A program made the position numbers and the translations under genes. Shown here in pieces: positions 34,301 through 38,157 of a DNA stretch of 38,157 nt. The first letter of the stretch is position 1; every line of letters begins with the position of its first letter. The notes beneath the pieces are model-generated. The model did not search any database, was not told the origin of the DNA, and saw only the letters and a list, made by a program, of their open reading frames with translations. This DNA comes from Candidatus Gastranaerophilales bacterium (GTDB lineage Bacteria > Cyanobacteriota > Vampirovibrionia > Gastranaerophilales > Gastranaerophilaceae): contig CANQLJ010000014.1 of the NCBI GenBank assembly GCA_947624685.1, forward strand, positions 1-38,157, written 5' to 3'.

Positions 34301-34387
34301 ATTAAATTAGAAAATAATGTCGGACAAGAAATTTTAACAAGTGCTAAAAACCTTGTTTTAGCAGAATTTAAAAAATTAAAAGATTAA
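31367..34387 (+). CDS. cas9: CRISPR-associated endonuclease Cas9, type II-C
   Basis: A compact 1,006-residue Cas9, the RNA-guided DNA nuclease of type II systems. RuvC-I is IFAFDMGKASIGY with D8; the Arg-rich bridge helix is SRRRVRRTLDSHRAREKW (44-61); RuvC-II has E502 in EVIFEFVRDG; the HNH domain is QIDHIFPRSQGG with H582, N596 and N605 at the spacings of SpCas9 H840/N854/N863; RuvC-III is HHALDA with H729 and D732. All catalytic residues are present. A C-terminal PAM-interacting region of about 150 residues ends the protein. The start at ATG 31367 gives the standard family N-terminus; the frame is open up to a TTG at 31325 preceded by AAGGCGG, a less likely start. Guides come from the array at 35884 and the tracrRNA at 36409. 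Confidence 0.96.
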   Translation: MKKIFAFDMGKASIGYCVREDDEIKNLGSIIIEKEHSDVSDNRSRRRVRRTLDSHRAREKWFKDFWESFGLVALDSNDEKFKREFAYKNDDTIYNSTLLRIALIQGRKLEDWQIYKALHSAIQRRGYDINIPWANDTNDEKENEEAVRKYCSIDDVDIIGDEKYKYPCYYDAVYLDLWQENKPNELKKLIGLNPKKVRTAGRVAPRELVEKELRKLWQEAKKQLSELEDADENEFLYGEYKEAYASFSNPKFIKHRGTSHDLQGVLGQKIPRFDNRIIAKCRLLPKRNVCAADTIENISFVLLMQLKNFRFVDPYNDNKQRALSASEIKQVYENKLPIWVENLNIKRKSKTKNPSFTITKTDIEKVTGKNSINTKMEAFKANTSGRSSFCRRAAQIMIDIILSGKNPDEIDVSKYIDKEGSKDAITQDEIKSMLSKIGSWENLYISDNREEMAKNSTDPDIKSDILIGNITNPIVRNRLQIFKNLLNTLIEKEGKPDEVIFEFVRDGADNSLFGKVKADNYIKHQKNQEKENEQIKKELIEAQNYSETNFIKWKLAKMQDFKCIYSGQKIGISNLDNCQIDHIFPRSQGGNDALYNKVVCYNKENQDKKDRTPYEWLFCDKQRWAEYIERVSNLKEKLGKKKTALLILPAEKCIELIDSYNGLVETAQIAKIASAITHFTCSWGMQTKDDKRHVFVENGSTTAKIRRMYDLNRFLGDAEKKNRDNPKHHALDAICISYARDFKFNEQKRKFCIENFNSAHIEQKINELMPYPYTNKKPLKSNTNPLETIYGKRIIDDKAYITSRVDITTIKKDLKSIKNIIDEVIKEDLTSKIDLSDEKWMEMLKNYIHSKKQTKVKKVLTIVSEGALETDLNGRERIGEFVDFGTKGTLGQFKHSKGHKGQILYYDNKNNIKVMPIYSNKSTKEVKDRLIEMNCKLYQKGEMFYSGCLVEIPNDFKAGSVSCPKGVYKLRSVMSDGKIKLENNVGQEILTSAKNLVLAEFKKLKD

Positions 34388-34390
34388 TTT

Positions 34391-34418
34391 TTGACAAAAA
34401 ATTAAATAGCATTATATG
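34391..34418 (+). promoter_or_regulatory. Possible internal leaderless promoter of cas1
   Basis: TTGACA (34391-34396), 16-bp spacer, TATATG (34413-34418), then 6 nt to the ATG at 34425. It lies right after the cas9 stop and could supply cas1-cas2 independently of cas9. Confidence 0.45.
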
Positions 34419-34424
34419 GATTAT

Positions 34425-35360
34425 ATGAGTTATCATATAATCCATATAACAAAACCAAAAAGCCATATATCAATTGACAAAGGGCTATTATTCTGCGAAG
34501 TTAAAGATAGTGATGAAATATATAAATTGCCCATTAGTGATATAAAAGCGGTTATTATCTGCAATCCTGCGGTTAGTTTTACAAATTGTGCAATAGCACA
34601 ATTATTAAATAATAATGTTGTAATTTTACATTGCGACAGAAAATTTCAGCCTATCGGTTGGAGTGCGCCATTAGATAGAATAGTTAATACAAAAGTTTTT
34701 AATAATCAAATTAAACAAAATGAAAAATTTGAAATTGAGCTTTGGAGAAAAATTGTAAAACAAAAAGCGCTTAATCAGGCTTGCACTCTTGATTTAATGG
34801 GCTGCGATACTCATAATCTGTATAATTTAATAGATAAACCTTTGATGAATGAAGCAAATATTGCAAAACAATATTGGAAGAATTATTTTTTCTATTTGAG
34901 CGAACCGACAAAAAGAGAATACAAATGTGCACAAAATTTTGAAAATGCTTGTCTTAATTATGGTTATGCAGTTGTTAAAACGCTGATTTACCGCTCAATT
35001 TTAATCCATGGGCTTATCCCGAGCCTTGGCATACAGCATAAAGCATCATATAAAACAACACCTCTTGTATATGATTTGGTCGAACCTTTTAGAGCGTTTG
35101 TTGATTTATATTTATACTATTTTTCAAAAAACTATGAATTAGATTTTGAAAATGAAGAAGTTGGAGAATGGATAAAATATATTCCGAATTGTTTAGTGAA
35201 TTATAGGCTGAAATATAAAAACATCAGCTATAAAATTATTGATATTATCGATATTTATATTGAAAAAATAGCCGAAGCATTTAGCAATTTTGATTGCAGT
35301 AATATTTTTCTGTCTGATTTAAAAGAACAATTTTTAGATAAAAATTTACAAGAAAAATAG
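34425..35360 (+). CDS. cas1: CRISPR-associated integrase Cas1
   Basis: Cas1 is the integrase that, with Cas2, inserts new spacers at the array. The start at 34425 (MSYHIIHITKPKSHISIDKG) is preferred over the ATG at 34416 because type II Cas1 proteins begin MSWR-like at this point and because of the promoter geometry. The N-terminal beta domain shows LPISDIKAVIICNPAVSFTN and VVILHCDRKFQPIG; the catalytic helical domain has the metal-ligand Glu in FENACLNYGYAV, the His in HGLIPSLGIQHKA and the acidic LVEPFRAFVD. It is about 311 residues, normal for type II. cas2 follows after 3 bp. Confidence 0.93.
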   Translation: MSYHIIHITKPKSHISIDKGLLFCEVKDSDEIYKLPISDIKAVIICNPAVSFTNCAIAQLLNNNVVILHCDRKFQPIGWSAPLDRIVNTKVFNNQIKQNEKFEIELWRKIVKQKALNQACTLDLMGCDTHNLYNLIDKPLMNEANIAKQYWKNYFFYLSEPTKREYKCAQNFENACLNYGYAVVKTLIYRSILIHGLIPSLGIQHKASYKTTPLVYDLVEPFRAFVDLYLYYFSKNYELDFENEEVGEWIKYIPNCLVNYRLKYKNISYKIIDIIDIYIEKIAEAFSNFDCSNIFLSDLKEQFLDKNLQEK

Positions 35361-35363
35361 AAA

Positions 35364-35711
35364 ATGAAAAGTAAATATTATATGGGATGGTTATTTGTTT
35401 GTTTTGATTTATCGGTTGCCGATAAAGAAGATATGAGACTTGCCAACAGGTTTAGAAAAGATTTATTAAATCTTGGCTGTTTTATGCTTCAAAATTCAAT
35501 TTATGTAAGGGCATGCGTAACTTATGATAAAACAGAAAAATATATTAAAGCAATAAAAATGCTCGCCCCTTCAACAGGACAGATTAATATTTTTTATATA
35601 ACGGATAAACAGTGGTCTAATTCAATTTGTATTGAAAAACCTAAATATAATCCTTCAAAATATAAAAAGAATATGGATGAAAGCACAGAAGAACAAATGA
35701 CTTTTTGGTAA
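35364..35711 (+). CDS. cas2: CRISPR-associated protein Cas2
   Basis: The small partner of Cas1 in spacer integration, 115 residues with a ferredoxin-like fold. The type II signature is clear: MGWLFVCFDLSVADKEDMR, then RFRKDLLNLGCFMLQNSIYVRAC, then the strand GQINIFYITDKQW. The conserved Asp after the first strand (FDL) is present. There is no csn2 or cas4 after it, which with the cas9 size defines subtype II-C. Its stop codon lies inside a 9-bp inverted repeat (35707-35729). Confidence 0.95.
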   Translation: MKSKYYMGWLFVCFDLSVADKEDMRLANRFRKDLLNLGCFMLQNSIYVRACVTYDKTEKYIKAIKMLAPSTGQINIFYITDKQWSNSICIEKPKYNPSKYKKNMDESTEEQMTFW

Positions 35712-35729
35712 TTTTGTGCTAAAATTACC
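35707..35729 (+). terminator. Hairpin at the end of the cas operon
   Basis: GGTAATTTT (35707-35715) pairs perfectly with AAAATTACC (35721-35729) around a 5-nt loop and overlaps the cas2 stop. A T6 run follows 8 bp later, so termination may be weak. Confidence 0.4.
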
Positions 35730-35883
35730 ATGTCAAAAGTTTTTTAAAGGTTTGGAGAATGAGTTATTTCGTATATTTACCATACAGAGGAGTTAACTAT
35801 TCTCTTGTCAATTATGATTGGTCTCTTAACTTAAAATATATTATGGAACTATTATATATCAGTTTGTTTATTTTGTATATCCT

Positions 35884-36440
35884 ATTATAACATATTTTAA
35901 ATTAAAAGAAAATCAAAACCCATGTGCCATTAGATGCTTTGAATTTTTATTATAACATATTTTAAATTAAAAGAAAATCAAAACTTAACGCAAATATATC
36001 CCATAGCGTTCAAATTATAACATATTTTAAATTAAAAGAAAATCAAAACCGATTGGAACATCTTATTATTTTATTAACCATTATAACATATTTTAAATTA
36101 AAAGAAAATCAAAACATAGGCACTAAAGGTTTTGTGGGCTGTGAAATTATAACATATTTTAAATTAAAAGAAAATCAAAACTGAATGATGATATTTATGA
36201 TAAAAAATTGATTATAACATATTTTAAATTAAAAGAAAATCAAAACATATTATAATTATAATTATTTACATCAATAATTATAACATATTTTAAATTAAAA
36301 GAAAATCAAAACATATGAAGTTCACGCATCGCAAGCCAATTTATTATAACATATTTTAAATTAAAAGAAAATCAAAACCTTCAAGTTCTATGATTTTTTC
36401 GTCAATATATTAATAACATATTTTAATTAAGAGCTATTTA
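35884..36440 (-). CRISPR. CRISPR array, 8 repeats of 36 bp plus a degenerate repeat
   Basis: Eight identical 36-bp repeats, written on the plus strand as ATTATAACAT...AAATCAAAAC, start at 35884, 35949, 36014, 36080, 36146, 36211, 36277 and 36343. They alternate with eight unique spacers of 29 or 30 bp. A ninth, degenerate copy lies at about 36409-36440. Only 4 of 36 repeat bases are G or C. The guide-bearing strand is taken to be minus because the repeat then starts GTTTTGATT, as type II crRNA repeats do, and ends in the extended -10 TGTTATAAT, as in Neisseria and Campylobacter II-C arrays. The cas2-proximal side is the leader side since the degenerate repeat is at the other end. Spacer targets were not searched. 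Confidence 0.97.
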
Positions 36441-36500
36441 AAAATAAAAAGTACCCATGCGCCCAATGAACCCTACAAAGAACAAATAGGGATTATTTTA
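36409..36500 (+). ncRNA. Predicted tracrRNA
   Basis: The degenerate last repeat (36409-36432) continues on the plus strand into a tracrRNA-like sequence. Against the minus-strand crRNA repeat, AUAACAUAUUUUAAUU plus AAGAG forms about 21 pairs with one bulged base and one G-U wobble; after an internal bulge, AAAAU (36441-36445) pairs with the GUUUU start of the crRNA repeat. This is the usual upper stem, bulge, lower stem. The tail has a CCCTA/TAGGG hairpin (36471-36475 with 36487-36491, 11-nt loop) followed by ATTATTTT, a likely 3' end. A TATATT box at 36406-36411 could be its -10, with no good -35. The 5' and 3' ends are therefore approximate. Confidence 0.75.
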
Positions 36501-36608
36501 ATATATATAAAACACAAATCAAGCATTTTTTACATGAAATAAAATATAATATTTTATCTTATTTTTTTAAAATTTCAAGTGATTGTAAAATTTTATGAAG
36601 GCGAAATC

Positions 36609-36636
36609 TTGACCATAGGCCTTTAGCCCATATAAT
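36609..36636 (+). promoter_or_regulatory. Promoter of rpoB with a long leader
   Basis: TTGACC (36609-36614), 16-bp spacer, TATAAT (36631-36636). The predicted leader runs from about 36643 to 36785 and holds a TTTTGTC/GACAAAA hairpin (36731-36737 with 36743-36749). The AT-rich stretch 36501-36608 shows nothing else. rpoB is thus not read from a ribosomal-protein operon directly upstream. Confidence 0.7.
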
Positions 36637-36785
36637 TATTAAAGTCCGGTAGAATGTCTATTGTGGCAGAATGTAACAAAATGTGGATAGTTTGAGCCGA
36701 AGATAGCCAAATAAAGCACATCAGAGACAATTTTGTCCGACAGACAAAACGGAAAAGAATAAGAACAAGTATTTGAGGTATTTAG

Positions 36786-38157
36786 ATGACAACAACAAAA
36801 AAAGCGACACGTGTTACACCATGCGGAATTATGGGTACACGTCTTACCGATTTGCCTGATTTAATTGAAATTCAAAAGAAATCTTTTGAACAATTCTTAA
36901 AAGAAGGCTTAAAAGAAGAATTGCTGTCCTTCAGCCCGATTAAAGACTATACGGGCAGATTAGAACTGCATTTTCTTCCGAATTACACATTTGACAAACC
37001 GAAATACACTATCGAAGAAGCACGCATCCATGACGCTACTTATGCAAAGCAATTGAGAGTTATGATGCGTCTTGTGAACCGTGACAGCGGTGAAATCAAA
37101 GAACAAGAAGTCTATATCGGCGACATACCGACCATGACAGACAAAGGTACATTCATCGTAAACGGTGCGGAACGTGTTATCGTTTCTCAAATTGTCCGCT
37201 CGCCCGGTATTTACTACAAAAAAGAAGTTTCACCAACGGGAAAACGTCTCTATAACGCAACTTTGATTCCAAACAGAGGCGCATGGCTCAAGATTGAAAC
37301 GGATTCTAACGACCTTGTTTACGTAAAAATTGATAAAAACAGAAAAATCTTGGCTACAACACTATTAAAAGCCTTGGGTATCACGCCCGTTGAGATGGAA
37401 TCATTGTTTACGCACTTTGATTTCTTAAAGAAAACTCTTGATAAAGACACCGCAGCAACAACGGATGAAGCTTTAGTTGAAGTCTATAAAAAGCTTCGCC
37501 CCGGAGACCCTGCAACTCCTGCAGGAGGGCGCTCTATACTTGAAGCAAGATTTTTTGATGAAAAGAAATATGATATTGGTAAAGTCGGCCGCTACAAATT
37601 AAACAAAAAATTAGGTTTGAATTTACCCGAAACACAAAGAACAATCACTGTTCAAGATATTGTTGCAGGTATTGAATATCTCGTTAATTTAACCTATGAC
37701 GAAGGAACGCTCGACGATATTGACCATTTGGGCAACCGCCGCATCCGCTCGGTTGGCGAACTTTTGCAAAACCAATTCAGAGTCGGTTTATCAAGAATCG
37801 AAAGAATTGTTAAAGAAAGAATGACTCTGCAAGATAGCGACACATTAACGCCTTTGAATCTTTTAAATACAAAACCGCTTGTCGCATCATTAAAAGAATT
37901 CTTCGGGTCATCTCAATTATCGCAATTTATGGACCAAACAAACCCGCTTGCAGAACTTACTCACAAACGCCGTATATCAGCCCTTGGCCCCGGTGGTTTG
38001 ATGAGAGAAAGAGCAGGTTTTGCCGTTCGCGACATTCACCCTTCACACTATGGCCGTTTGTGCCCGGTTGAAACTCCCGAAGGCCCCAACGCCGGTCTTA
38101 TCAATTCATGCTCGAGTTAATGACTATGGATTCATTGAAACACCGTTCTTCGTTGTC
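36786..38157 (+). CDS. rpoB: DNA-directed RNA polymerase subunit beta, partial and frameshifted
   Basis: The N-terminal third of the RNA polymerase beta subunit, running off the window. The family order is intact: [42 protein letters not shown], the rifampicin region [31 protein letters not shown] (D, H and S at the usual resistance positions are all wild type) and [24 protein letters not shown] lies 7 nt before the ATG. At 38106-38112 the frame breaks: after GLINS a stop is met at 38118-38120, while another frame continues with [16 protein letters not shown]. Comparison with the family's INSLATHARVN indicates a missing stretch of about 11 nt. Since rpoB is essential, a sequence error or a second gene copy must be considered. 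Confidence 0.9.

Noticed and set aside
36379-36408. Whether the last 30-bp interval is a true spacer or only the tracrRNA promoter
   Set aside because: Its length matches the other spacers and it is unique, so it was kept as spacer 8; a promoter role cannot be shown because no good -35 is visible.
35920-36408. Assigning targets to the eight spacers
   Set aside because: No spacer matches anything I could recognise in the window, and no database search is possible here.
37900-37990. Possible rifampicin-resistance substitutions in rpoB
   Set aside because: The usual positions (D, H and S in QFMDQ, THKRR and RISALG) are all the sensitive type.
1-38157. tRNA, rRNA, insertion sequence or prophage genes
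   Set aside because: No cloverleaf, rRNA segment, transposase or integrase motif was seen on either strand; only the HPRDxxGKF motif at 31170 hints at phage ancestry.

Overview
The window is AT-rich bacterial DNA that looks like a gut-type, anaerobic, non-photosynthetic relative of the cyanobacteria (Gastranaerophilales, 'Melainabacteria'). The lineage is inferred from several hints together: REC-LuxR response regulators beside a pentapeptide-repeat protein ending ATVWPD, a small RNA built like cyanobacterial Yfr1, a cyanobacterial-looking RpoB, an outer membrane (two-partner secretion, type IV prepilin) and anaerobe oxygen defence (flavodiiron protein, NADH oxidase/CoA-disulfide reductase family). 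No rRNA or tRNA gene is present to fix the taxonomy.

Layout. 1-2550: a prepilin cut by the window edge, a divergent XRE regulator, a CCA-adding tRNA nucleotidyltransferase and a small coiled-coil protein. 2590-6920: a bidirectional terminator, then on the minus strand a large EF-hand/coiled-coil protein, a GT-C-type membrane glycosyltransferase and a small unknown protein. 7130-14320: sbcD-sbcC, the flavodiiron protein, the NADH oxidase/CoADR-like flavoprotein, rsmD and gatC. 14400-16240: an apparent operon of two response regulators and the pentapeptide protein. 16245-20050 (minus): an alpha/beta hydrolase that seems to lack its catalytic residues, a Yfr1-like sRNA candidate on the plus strand, and a tightly coupled GlmS-like SIS protein-etfB-etfA operon. 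20070-23041: hemW, two small unknown genes and dxr. 23188-28993: divergent tpsB/tpsA secretion pair. 29229-31170: a small secreted protein and an M23 peptidase gene interrupted by a -1 frame change at A AAA AAC. 31367-36500: a complete compact type II-C CRISPR-Cas system (cas9-cas1-cas2, 8 repeats, tracrRNA). 36609-38157: rpoB with its own promoter and a small frameshifting deletion just before the window ends.

The CRISPR locus can be read as a whole. Each repeat ends, on the minus strand, in a perfect extended -10 box (TGTTATAAT), so crRNAs are probably started from inside the repeats and run toward cas2. The degenerate last repeat continues on the plus strand into a sequence whose first part pairs with the crRNA repeat (about 21 bp upper stem with a G-U wobble, bulge, 5 bp lower stem) and whose tail carries a CCCTA/TAGGG hairpin; this is the predicted tracrRNA.

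The most general new signal is promoter geometry. At about nine genes (GT-C gene, first response regulator, hydrolase, SIS gene, hemW, the gene at 21216, the gene at 29229, cas9, cas1) a -10 box lies 6 or 7 nt before the ATG with almost no Shine-Dalgarno sequence, predicting leaderless mRNAs. Other genes (sbcC, rsmD, gatC, the prepilin, the M23 gene, rpoB) have clear Shine-Dalgarno sites. The sRNA candidate exposes CCUCCUCCCC, an anti-Shine-Dalgarno sequence, so it could act only on the second class. All functional statements are from reading motifs by eye; no search or folding program was run.
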